64,000 bases of DNA from assembly GCA_023015935.1 (NCBI GenBank), contig JALKAY010000001.1, forward strand, positions 558,874 to 622,873, given 5' to 3'. The notes below the pieces were generated by a model. The model made no database searches and had not been told where the DNA came from. It saw only the letters and a program-made list of their open reading frames with translations. Origin of the DNA: Flavobacteriaceae bacterium F08102. Its GTDB lineage: Bacteria > Bacteroidota > Bacteroidia > Flavobacteriales > Flavobacteriaceae. Numbering within the stretch: position 1 is the stretch's first letter; every line of letters begins with the position of its first letter. The position numbers and the translations under genes are program-made. This document shows, in pieces, positions 36,160 to 43,609 of this stretch.

Positions 36160-36969
36160 TTGAAGTTTCAAATCACGGAAATTAGAAAACAGAAAATGCA
36201 AGATCCATTGTATTATTCTTTATTGGATATAACAAAAGAGGTTCGCCGATTACAAAACGTAATTAAGCCTTCGGTAATGGTCGAGATTCAGCGGTCAATA
36301 AATAGTGTTAGTGATTTTGGAAGAAATAAACACTTAATTGCTTTTGCTGAACAACTCAGAGCAAATTATCTTCCATTGAATTTTTTAATTCCTATAGATT
36401 TTACAACTAAACTAAATAAAAGGAATGAAGAAATTTCTATGGTTTTAAAAATTCTATCTACTTCAATTAATAATCTATCTGGTTTAAATTATGATCTACA
36501 TACATTAATTCAGGATGAAATTGAGGATGAGTCTAAATTTAGTATAATTGATAATTCTAAAAATATTATTAAAAGTATTTACGAAGATCATAGTTTACTT
36601 GACATTATAGAACCTCGAGAATTTGAAGAGGTTGTAGCCGAGCTTTTGCAGAATAAAGGTTTTGAAGTTAGCCTAACAGGTAGAACAAGAGATGGTGGCT
36701 ATGACATATTGGCTATGACTCATCAGGGTGACATTCCATTTAAAATGTTAGTAGAATGTAAACGACATAAAAAAAAAATTGGTGTAGAGGTAATTAGAAG
36801 TTTTTGTGATGTGATTCATCGTGAAAAGGCAAATAAAGGAATCATATTTACGACTTCATATTTTTCAAAACCGTCTCAAGTGAGAAAGGAAGAAAAGGGC
36901 GCGTTATTAGATTTACGAAATAGAAATGACTTATTAAAATGGATAATACAGTATTCAATTAAAAACTAA
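36160..36969 (+). CDS. Mrr-like restriction endonuclease-fold nuclease
   Basis: The 269-residue protein has a helical N-terminal part (about 1-145, unrecognised) and a C-terminal Mrr_cat-type domain. The domain begins EPREFEEVVAELLQNKGFEV and has the PD-(D/E)xK core D178-GGY-D182 and E199-C-K201, then RSFCDVIHREKANKGIIFTTS. Such nucleases cut DNA, in Mrr and type IV systems often modified or foreign DNA. The first codon in frame is TTG at 36160; an ATG at 36196 (residue 13) is a plausible alternative. It is the first of three closely spaced plus-strand genes at the ssrA end of the element and is probably cargo with a defence role. Its specificity is unknown. Confidence 0.8.
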   Translation: MKFQITEIRKQKMQDPLYYSLLDITKEVRRLQNVIKPSVMVEIQRSINSVSDFGRNKHLIAFAEQLRANYLPLNFLIPIDFTTKLNKRNEEISMVLKILSTSINNLSGLNYDLHTLIQDEIEDESKFSIIDNSKNIIKSIYEDHSLLDIIEPREFEEVVAELLQNKGFEVSLTGRTRDGGYDILAMTHQGDIPFKMLVECKRHKKKIGVEVIRSFCDVIHREKANKGIIFTTSYFSKPSQVRKEEKGALLDLRNRNDLLKWIIQYSIKN

Positions 36970-36982
36970 AGGATAATTAAGA

Positions 36983-37327
36983 ATGAAAGTAAAATTAACA
37001 CTTCATGAAAAAAGAGCTCTTTTTAATGCTGTTGCAATTAGAAAAAAGAATCATTCAGAATCAGATATCATATCTAAAAAACATAAAGAAGCGTTAAAAA
37101 AGGTGGACGATAGTTTAATGAATCAGCCCTTTATAATTGAAGGATTCGCGAAGGCGCTATTTAAAGGGTTGATAAATAGCGAAATAAAAAACCTTTTGTC
37201 TAATTATCAATTAGAATATTTGGCACCAATTGAAATAGATAGACTGTTTGTTTTAGCAGATACTCATAAATTTAGAAGGGGGTTGTGGAACAAATTGGAG
37301 AAAGAAGTTCCAAAAAGTTTATTTTAA
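36983..37327 (+). CDS. Unrecognised 114-residue protein in the nuclease cargo operon
   Basis: I do not recognise this protein. It is Lys/Glu-rich and predicted mainly helical, with no signal peptide, membrane segment or obvious catalytic motif. It starts KVKLTLHEKRALFNAV and has a C-terminal segment YLAPIEIDRLFVLADTHKFRRGLW. It begins 13 bases after the nuclease stop, with AAAGGA just upstream as a possible ribosome binding site, and lies 14 bases before the next gene, so it is co-transcribed with both. It could be a partner, regulator or immunity protein of the nuclease, which is inference from position only. Confidence 0.65.
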   Translation: MKVKLTLHEKRALFNAVAIRKKNHSESDIISKKHKEALKKVDDSLMNQPFIIEGFAKALFKGLINSEIKNLLSNYQLEYLAPIEIDRLFVLADTHKFRRGLWNKLEKEVPKSLF

Positions 37328-37341
37328 AATATTATTAAACT

Positions 37342-37947
37342 ATGTCTTTTTCATCCAAATATTATACAAGCTATTCAGAAGTCCCTTATTTAAGCTCGGA
37401 AGAAATCCTCAAAGGAGATTTATTATGGTTAAGAAAAAGTTATGATGGTGAAGGTGGTGAAATACCTGAAGGGGATAAGGAAAAATTAATCAAAGTCTAT
37501 AACGAAATAATTAGAGAAAGAAATGAAAATATAAAGGGACTAGATACATTTAGTTTTATTCCAGAATTATCAAAATTACTTTCATTATCAAGTAGTTATT
37601 TTCTAGCCAAAAGTACTTTTCCTTTTTTTAAAACTGTCCAGTTGGAAAGTAAATATTGGAATAAATTCATTCGTGTTTATGAAGGGTATGATATGAAATA
37701 TCATAAAAAAATATTGACAATAGAAGAGCGTGAGAAATATTTTACATGGCTTGAAAGGCAAATTTATAATTTGGGGTTAGAACTACTTAAATCAGTTAAT
37801 AAAAACAGGTTTTTTCTAGTTAAGAAATACAATGAAGAGAAAATTTTAAGTTTGAAACAAACAGTCGAATCTGTTCTTTTTAATCCAAATTTGACCTCCC
37901 TTAAAGAGTTCGATAATTATTGTATAAAGTCAAAAGATAATTGTTAA
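37342..37947 (+). CDS. Unrecognised 201-residue protein, third gene of the cargo operon
   Basis: No family is recognised. The protein is soluble-looking and rich in Lys, Tyr, Phe and Leu. It has a helical central part (GLDTFSFIPELSKLLSLSSSYFLAKS split by short polar turns, about 73-95) and YFTWLERQIYNLGLELLKSVNK near 133-154. No signal peptide or membrane segment is clear. It follows the 114-residue gene by 14 bases. Its stop codon overlaps by 4 bases the stop codon of the convergent minus-strand gene (37944), so no terminator separates the cargo from the replication module. Confidence 0.65.
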   Translation: MSFSSKYYTSYSEVPYLSSEEILKGDLLWLRKSYDGEGGEIPEGDKEKLIKVYNEIIRERNENIKGLDTFSFIPELSKLLSLSSSYFLAKSTFPFFKTVQLESKYWNKFIRVYEGYDMKYHKKILTIEEREKYFTWLERQIYNLGLELLKSVNKNRFFLVKKYNEEKILSLKQTVESVLFNPNLTSLKEFDNYCIKSKDNC

Positions 37948-38588
37948 AAACGGTTAAAATAGATGCCTATTTTTTTGCAATTTTCTATTAGAACTTGGTT
38001 GCGCATATCGTCAAAATGATTCATTTGTTTACGCAATTTGTATAACTTCATAAAGTCTTTAGTAGGCTTTCCTTTATAGAGCGGTTTTCTGTGTTTGGTA
38101 AAAAGCTCATTTTCTAATTTATCAACTTGTTTTCTTAAATCATGGTAACGATTATTATAATAATCTCGTTTAGCACATTGCTGAGTAGTATAGTAAATTC
38201 TTACATTATGATTTTCTAAATACCAATCGCGATGTACATACTTTGGGTATCTGTATGCCGAATATAAAATTCTTGCGCGTTTGGCACTTTCAGGACAAAC
38301 AAAATATAAAACTTCACCTTTTCCTAAATTGCTTGGTACAGTAGTTATGTGTATTTTATAGTCGTAGTCGGTTTTTTCACCTTCTATATCGGTTACGGTA
38401 TAATATAGTCTTAACCACTTTTCAGATTTAGTACATTTACATTCAAATCCTGCTGAGCTGTTATCAGTCCATTCAATTTGCCCGCGAGTTATAAAGCCTT
38501 TACGGATATAATTATTTCTTAATAACCAATTAATATTTAATTTTCGACATTCACTTGTAGACCACGCGCCTGTATTTGCTTTTCCCAT
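37944..38588 (-). CDS. Unrecognised 214-residue element protein
   Basis: No function is recognised. It starts GKANTGAWSTSECRKLNINWLLRNNYIRKG, which reads like a short DNA- or RNA-binding head. A central beta-rich part contains LYFVCPESAKRARILYSAYRYPKYVHRDWY, reminiscent of a zinc-ribbon-like replication accessory domain but lacking a clear set of four ligands. A basic helical or coiled-coil tail (about 140-214, RYHDLRKQVDKLENELF) follows. It is the last gene of the minus-strand int-to-primase series, 27 bases after the primase-like gene, so a role in element maintenance is more likely than cargo. Confidence 0.65.
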   Translation of the reverse strand: MGKANTGAWSTSECRKLNINWLLRNNYIRKGFITRGQIEWTDNSSAGFECKCTKSEKWLRLYYTVTDIEGEKTDYDYKIHITTVPSNLGKGEVLYFVCPESAKRARILYSAYRYPKYVHRDWYLENHNVRIYYTTQQCAKRDYYNNRYHDLRKQVDKLENELFTKHRKPLYKGKPTKDFMKLYKLRKQMNHFDDMRNQVLIENCKKIGIYFNRF

Positions 38589-38615
38589 TTTCCTATTTTT
38601 TAATTCAGATTAACC

Positions 38616-39671
38616 TTAATCTTTAAGAGAACTTACATTTATTGGTAAATTGTTTTCATCTGTTAATTCGAAAACATCTATTAACTTCAATAAGTTTACA
38701 TTCTTTTTCATCATCCTTTTAATTTTTGCTTCTGTTATTGATTTAACCCGAGAAAAGTTTGTTGATGTGTTTGTAATTGTTGTCACTGTTTTGGGTTTTT
38801 TACTAGTTCTAATTTGTTCTAAATAAATATCTGCTAAATCAGTTCCATTTACATGGTTTGAATCTTCTATAAACCTACTAACTTTTATTTTAAAACCATA
38901 GTCATTTAATTCCATTGCCTTGCTCTGCCAGTCGTTATATTCCCCTTTGTCTGGGAAGGCAATTATATTATAACTTATAATTGGTTTAAGCATTTCATAT
39001 TTAAAACCGTGTTTGCTTCCAGTAGCTAGCCAAACATAATTAGGTTTAAATAAGCTCATGATAACTGCCGTTTTTTCACTTTCTACAATTCCTATGGTTT
39101 GGCTGGCTTTTTTATTGATGAGATGTAAACCGAACAAGCATTGTTTTAGATTAAAGTTGTTTAATTTTAATAAGCTTCTTACGCTAGTTATAAAAGCATT
39201 TCCAGAAGCATTTTTAAGCCGTTTGCCAGTTTTAATATTATACAACATTACCTTACCATGTCTTACGTTTTTATTATTGTCTATTTGCCAGAATACAGTT
39301 GCTCCATCCCAAAATTTTGATGTTCCAATTAAATATTTTAAAATGACTGTTTTAACCTCATCTATGGTAAAGATGTTTTTCAGGAATTGTACAAAATTAT
39401 TGTGTTTGTAATTCCGCCCACAATGAGAAACTAATGTGTAAGAGTGATAACTTATTGGTGGTGGTGTTGTATATTTGACTTCATAGGTTTTAATATAATT
39501 TCCTTTTGGCGCTGTGTGATAACCACATTTGTTTTCTCGATCGCATCGTCCAATCTCATTGGGTAAATATTCTTTTTTTTCATTATCAAAATATCTTACA
39601 AAAGTTTTTTTATTGCAATTTGGACAATGATACTTTTTACTGCTTTTATCTAAATTATATCTGTATTTCAT
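38616..39671 (-). CDS. Primase-like protein with zinc ribbon and Toprim-like region (DUF6371 type)
   Basis: The 351-residue protein starts with a zinc ribbon (C16, C19, C43, C49; YHCPNCNKKTFVRYF). A middle segment has FWDGATVFWQIDNNKNVRHGKVMLY (about 119-143), and a Toprim-like core has IGIVESEKTAVIMS (about 193-206), WLATGSKHGF and IAFPDKGEYNDW (about 236-247), with the acidic residues E and D expected in Toprim nucleotidyl-transfer sites. This layout matches CHC2-type primases and the DUF6371 family of Bacteroidetes mobile elements. It probably primes replication of the element. The iteron-like array starts 20 bases upstream of its ATG. Confidence 0.78.
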   Translation of the reverse strand: MKYRYNLDKSSKKYHCPNCNKKTFVRYFDNEKKEYLPNEIGRCDRENKCGYHTAPKGNYIKTYEVKYTTPPPISYHSYTLVSHCGRNYKHNNFVQFLKNIFTIDEVKTVILKYLIGTSKFWDGATVFWQIDNNKNVRHGKVMLYNIKTGKRLKNASGNAFITSVRSLLKLNNFNLKQCLFGLHLINKKASQTIGIVESEKTAVIMSLFKPNYVWLATGSKHGFKYEMLKPIISYNIIAFPDKGEYNDWQSKAMELNDYGFKIKVSRFIEDSNHVNGTDLADIYLEQIRTSKKPKTVTTITNTSTNFSRVKSITEAKIKRMMKKNVNLLKLIDVFELTDENNLPINVSSLKD

Positions 39672-39690
39672 TATATTTTTCTTTAGAGGA

Positions 39691-39859
39691 TGGCAATGTT
39701 GACAAAGTTGACAAACATCAATAATAGTAAAGATTTCAGGCGTTTTTTACCTGTCAGACATTTGGCAATGCTGGCAAAGTGCCGACAATCCATATTGTTG
39801 TTAATGTGTTGAAAAATAATGAATTAAACTAGGATTTGCCATCTTTGTCGTCTTTGCCA
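39691..39859. repeat. Iteron-like array: nine 9-bp units in three triplets; candidate element origin
   Basis: Triplet 1, plus strand: TGGCAATGT (39691-39699), TGACAAAGT (39700-39708), TGACAAACA (39709-39717). Triplet 2, plus strand: TGGCAATGC (39763-39771), TGGCAAAGT (39772-39780), and the diverged GCCGACAAT (39781-39789). Triplet 3, read on the minus strand: TGGCAAAGA (39859-39851), CGACAAAGA (39850-39842), TGGCAAATC (39841-39833). Triplet starts are 72 and 70 bp apart. An AT-rich stretch (39790-39832) separates triplets 2 and 3. The array fills the gap between the primase-like and helicase-like genes. Iteron and origin function is inferred. Confidence 0.75.
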
Positions 39860-39863
39860 CATC

Positions 39864-41165
39864 TTATGAAAATTTCTTTTTATAATGACCTGCTTTTAGT
39901 TCTTTTGAAGTTTGAAAACTGTTAAATATCTTCTCATTTTTTAGAAATCTGTCCGCAGTTCTTATGCTAAAACCCATTTCATCAAATAACGGTAATACAT
40001 CGGCTCTTTTAAACTCATAAGGTAATGCCTTGTATAAATCCAATTGAGCAGGTGTTAGGCCTTGTAAATAATTTTTAGACAGTATTCTGTCGTGCACTTT
40101 TAAAGCGTTATATCTAAAGTATTCTATCAGTCTAATAGCTTTGTGGATGCTTTCGTTTGAAATGTTTGTTTGAAAATGTCCAGTAGTCGCCTGTTGTGTC
40201 ATTTCAATTACCAATGCCAAACGCCACACATAAGTTTCAAGTTTAGCTTGTATTGATGCTTCCAGTTGATCATTGAAACACTCTATCACTTTTTTATGTT
40301 GCCATGCTTTATAAATATCAATGTGTGAAATTGTTGTTTTAATTACCATTTGTTGAATATCTAAAAGATTATTTATTAACTTATGATAGTTATTTAAATG
40401 CCTTTGGTCAATATCTAGACCAGTAAATAAATTTGGTTCTATGTTGTCGGGATATACGAATAGAAATCTATCTAAAAAACCGTCTTCATTTCGATTGTTT
40501 TTTGCGATGCTTTTTAGTATTTCAGGTTGCATTCCACCTAAAATATTTACGTTGGTATGCTCTATCCTAATGGGTTCTTTCGTGACCCTATCAACCGTTA
40601 AACCACTTCCATTGAAAAGGTCGAGGTACATTTGTTGATCTCCGCCTTTTTTGTACTGGTCAAATGAATTAATCCACCTCATCAATTCATCTTGAAATAT
40701 CAAAACTCCTTTTTCATTATATTGTAGCGTTTCTGCTAACTTTTCAGGAGTGAAGTCTTTTAGAATGAATTTAGAGTATTTTGGTCGTTTGCCTTTACCC
40801 TCGTTTTTCTCATATTCGTTATACGCCTGTTTGTAATCTTCAAATGATAGCGTATCTCTTTGTTCAATCGGTGTTTTAGTAAACTCTAGGGGTTGGGTTT
40901 TTCCTGTACCACGTCTGCCAATTATTGTGATCCAAAAAATAGGTTTAGCGGTATAGCTTCCATTGTAGAGGTTTACTGTATTTCCGATAGCCGTTGCGCA
41001 AATTGACAAGATCCCTGCACTTAAAAACTCTTTATTAAATCCTTTGGTTTTATGTGCGTTATCAATAAGCTGTTGAACTTCGGTCGGGAATATATCAAAG
41101 GGAAATTGTGATGTTTCCGTATGCATTTCATTATCAATGATTGCGCTTAATCTGTCTAACTCCAT
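39864..41165 (-). CDS. DUF3987-family P-loop protein (helicase/primase-associated)
   Basis: The 433-residue protein matches the DUF3987 pattern: FPFDIFPTEVQQLIDNAHKTKGFNKEFLSAGILS near the N-terminus (about 21-54), a Walker A GRRGTGKT (83-90), Walker B-like VLIFQDEL (about 154-161), and a downstream sensor region NVNILGGMQPEIL (about 208-220). A C-terminal HTH-like tail follows (about 370-430). Such proteins are common in Bacteroidetes integrative elements, where they are thought to act with primase as replicative helicases. It overlaps the upstream 102-residue gene at one base (41165) and precedes the iteron-like array and the primase gene. Confidence 0.82.
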   Translation of the reverse strand: MELDRLSAIIDNEMHTETSQFPFDIFPTEVQQLIDNAHKTKGFNKEFLSAGILSICATAIGNTVNLYNGSYTAKPIFWITIIGRRGTGKTQPLEFTKTPIEQRDTLSFEDYKQAYNEYEKNEGKGKRPKYSKFILKDFTPEKLAETLQYNEKGVLIFQDELMRWINSFDQYKKGGDQQMYLDLFNGSGLTVDRVTKEPIRIEHTNVNILGGMQPEILKSIAKNNRNEDGFLDRFLFVYPDNIEPNLFTGLDIDQRHLNNYHKLINNLLDIQQMVIKTTISHIDIYKAWQHKKVIECFNDQLEASIQAKLETYVWRLALVIEMTQQATTGHFQTNISNESIHKAIRLIEYFRYNALKVHDRILSKNYLQGLTPAQLDLYKALPYEFKRADVLPLFDEMGFSIRTADRFLKNEKIFNSFQTSKELKAGHYKKKFS

Positions 41166-41473
41166 TAGAAAAACAATTTATATTGGTTAGACTTCGGGAA
41201 TAAATCAGGGTTGGTGGTTAAAAAATTCGCTTCATGATTAGTAATTATACATCGATCTGTTTTAACCTTATCAATTTTATTGGCTTTACGCCATTTTGCT
41301 ACATAACGGCAAATATTAGCCCTTAATATTCCAGTTTCAACACTTACCATTAACATTGTCTTAGGGCGATCATAAAATGCCTTAAAAACAATTTTCATTT
41401 GATCTTCAAATTTTTTACCTTTACGTTCTTCGCCAAAAGAATTTTTAAGGCTGTGTTTACTTTGTGTATTCAT
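41165..41473 (-). CDS. Small HTH-type DNA-binding protein of the element
   Basis: The 102-residue protein is basic, with a probable winged-helix or HTH segment (MLMVSVETGILRANICRYVAKWRKANKI, about 41-68) preceded by a disordered charged N-terminus. It reads as a DNA-binding regulator or replication-initiator accessory protein. Its stop overlaps the start of the DUF3987 gene and it begins 5 bases after the excisionase-like gene, so the three are tightly coupled. I do not recognise a named family. It is a candidate for binding the iteron-like array, which is inference. Confidence 0.7.
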   Translation of the reverse strand: MNTQSKHSLKNSFGEERKGKKFEDQMKIVFKAFYDRPKTMLMVSVETGILRANICRYVAKWRKANKIDKVKTDRCIITNHEANFLTTNPDLFPKSNQYKLFF

Positions 41474-41478
41474 AGCCT

Positions 41479-41766
41479 TTATCTTTTGTATTTAATTGAT
41501 TTTACTTCCCCGTTAGAGTCGAACAGTTCTGAATGTTGAACGTAGTATTTGTGTCCAAATTTTTCAGCTTTTAAATTACCTTTTTTAATTTGATTTCGAA
41601 CGGTTAAGGGTATAACTCCGTATAATTCGGCAACCTCTTTTATTGAATAGCGTTTTTTTGATAGATCTTCTTTAGTTTGTTGCGAATTGATTTTTTTTAC
41701 TACCTCATTTGCAATGTCGGCAACAAGAAGATCAATGTTTCTCGTACTTAATACTGTGTTGTTCAT
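41479..41766 (-). CDS. Excisionase-like helix-turn-helix protein
   Basis: The 95-residue protein has a MerR/excisionase-type HTH (YSIKEVAELYGVIPLTVRNQIKKGNLKAEKFG, about 42-73) with a following wing (KYYVQHSELF), as in AlpA/Xis-like helix_turn_helix_17 proteins. The N-terminal 40 residues are charged and helical. Such proteins act as excision directionality factors or as transcriptional switches of integrative elements. In the element it lies between the integrase side and the replication genes, as alpA does in many satellites. Its target sites are unknown; the paired GGTGTCA sites or the adjacent 120-bp gap are the obvious places to look. Confidence 0.82.
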   Translation of the reverse strand: MNNTVLSTRNIDLLVADIANEVVKKINSQQTKEDLSKKRYSIKEVAELYGVIPLTVRNQIKKGNLKAEKFGHKYYVQHSELFDSNGEVKSIKYKR

Positions 41767-41887
41767 TTTGATTAAATTTTTAATTTCGTCAAAGAAACAA
41801 CGCGATTGAAATCGGTAGTAATTAGGGTAATTACCCAGAATTACCTTGTTGAAAATGAGGAGGTTAGTGTTTTATGTTAGAATGAGG

Positions 41888-43606
41888 TTAGGGGTATTTT
41901 TCTATGTGTTTATTTACTTCGGGATCAAAATTTGATAAATTACGTATTGTTTTTTTATAAGATTTTCCAAAAATTTTACGAAAATTATCCTTATTACTAA
42001 TATCTATTTCAATAAATTCTCGGTAAAACATTTGAGAGCTTATTGCGGGGTAGTGTGTCTTTGCAAATTGCTGAATCTCTTTTCTAGGGTATTTATCATC
42101 TAGATTACGTTCAAACATTGGTTCTTTATCCATTTCAATTAAAATCCAATGATATAATGCGTAGAATTTTGCTGAGATTTTGCCTTTGGCTTTTGTTTGT
42201 TGCGTTAGTTTTTGTGTTAATAACTCTTCAATATACGGTTTAAGAAAAATGTGTCTAAAATAGGTTTGCACTACCTTAGAACCATTCCCATTGTTGAGAT
42301 AAGTAGTGTTCTCCTTATAATAATTACCATCTAACACTCGCAATAGTACAATTTCATTCTCGTATTCACGATTATAATGATATTTATAAATATTTAGTCC
42401 TTTGATTGATATTAATTTTTTCGCATTTTTTTCAAGGTCATTGAGGTGTTTTAATTCAGCTTTTAAAAAAGTATCTCTGAGTTCGGATTTTAATTGACTC
42501 TTAAATTCATTTTGGTTGATGAATTTATTAAACTCCAATTCTGAATTATATTTTAAAAACCAATAGGTGAATTCAGGTTCTTTATCGCTATTTTTAAAAT
42601 AATGTTCATAGACAGGATATTGAATTTTTAAAGGAGACTTAAACTCTTTGTTACTAAAAATTGTTTCTAGAACCGTGTCATGATATTCAATAAAAAACCC
42701 CTCATCCTTTATTCTCATTTCATTAGTGATTACCTTGTATTTATCATAATACTCTCCTTTGATTATTCTTAGGTAATTCAATCTTTGAGAGATAGAACGG
42801 TGTTTGTTTAACTCCTCAATGATATGGGTGTGATCTAAATAGCCAAGAGGTTTAATTCTATTTAGTAGATTGTTTTCTTTTTGTGTTACCTCTTTTAAGT
42901 ATTTGATTATAAAAATGTTTGCATATCGTTTTAATTCTCTAAATCTCCTTTCAGCTTCTTTTTTTGTAATGCCAAATTTTTTCAAGAAAGCAATATTGTT
43001 ATATTCAGAAAGAATAAAGATTTGAATGTCGGTATTTTCCAAGCTTTCTATAAAATTATTTAATATTTTCTTTTTAAGCACTGGTAATTTTATTAACTCT
43101 AATTTAAGGGTTATGCTTTTTACGAAACTCTTGGCGTATTTTGAGGGTTTTTCTTTTTGATCTGTTAAAACGAACTTAGTAAAATCGTCAATTTCCTCTT
43201 GAACAATCGACAATTGTTTAATTAGGGTTGTATCCAAGATGTTATGAGCATAATACTTTTCATCTAGGCTATTATCTTGAATTTTTTTAAGAAATTCAAT
43301 TTCAATCTTTTTCAGTTTTATTTCAATCTCTGAGAGGGGATAATGATTGGCAGCAACAATATCGGTGGAATTTTTTGGGTGAGTAGTGGGAATTGATTGA
43401 TGACCTTTTAAAAATCCATTTTGAATTTCTAAATCACTTAAATATTTATTTTGGTATAGTGATAAATTAGGCGTTAAAGAAGTGTCTAAATATTGAGAGT
43501 ATAATTTTTCTTTTAAATAGTCATCTTTTTGGAAAAGATCTAAATACGGAATTTTTCGAACCCTTCTTTTGGTAAGGTCTTTATTGAATTGCTCTCTTTT
43601 TCCCAT
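41888..43606 (-). CDS. Unrecognised 572-residue element protein next to the integrase
   Basis: No family is recognised with confidence. The protein is highly charged and mostly helical, without signal peptide or membrane segment. A C-terminal part (about 480-572) has AKFYALYHWILIEMDKEPMFE, FAKTHYPAISSQMFYREF and FGKSYKKTIRNLSNFDPEV, suggesting a DNA-binding terminal helical domain. It starts 3 bases after the integrase stop, so it is probably co-expressed with integrase. RteC-like control proteins of Bacteroides elements hold a comparable position, but I cannot show a match. Roles in excision control or interference with a helper phage are open. Confidence 0.65.
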   Translation of the reverse strand: MGKREQFNKDLTKRRVRKIPYLDLFQKDDYLKEKLYSQYLDTSLTPNLSLYQNKYLSDLEIQNGFLKGHQSIPTTHPKNSTDIVAANHYPLSEIEIKLKKIEIEFLKKIQDNSLDEKYYAHNILDTTLIKQLSIVQEEIDDFTKFVLTDQKEKPSKYAKSFVKSITLKLELIKLPVLKKKILNNFIESLENTDIQIFILSEYNNIAFLKKFGITKKEAERRFRELKRYANIFIIKYLKEVTQKENNLLNRIKPLGYLDHTHIIEELNKHRSISQRLNYLRIIKGEYYDKYKVITNEMRIKDEGFFIEYHDTVLETIFSNKEFKSPLKIQYPVYEHYFKNSDKEPEFTYWFLKYNSELEFNKFINQNEFKSQLKSELRDTFLKAELKHLNDLEKNAKKLISIKGLNIYKYHYNREYENEIVLLRVLDGNYYKENTTYLNNGNGSKVVQTYFRHIFLKPYIEELLTQKLTQQTKAKGKISAKFYALYHWILIEMDKEPMFERNLDDKYPRKEIQQFAKTHYPAISSQMFYREFIEIDISNKDNFRKIFGKSYKKTIRNLSNFDPEVNKHIEKYP

Positions 43607-43609
43607 TGA

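Noticed and set aside
39058-39411. 117-codon plus-strand frame opposite the primase-like gene
   Set aside because: It is antisense to a protein with zinc-ribbon and Toprim-like motifs; the reverse frame of AT-rich coding DNA often stays open.
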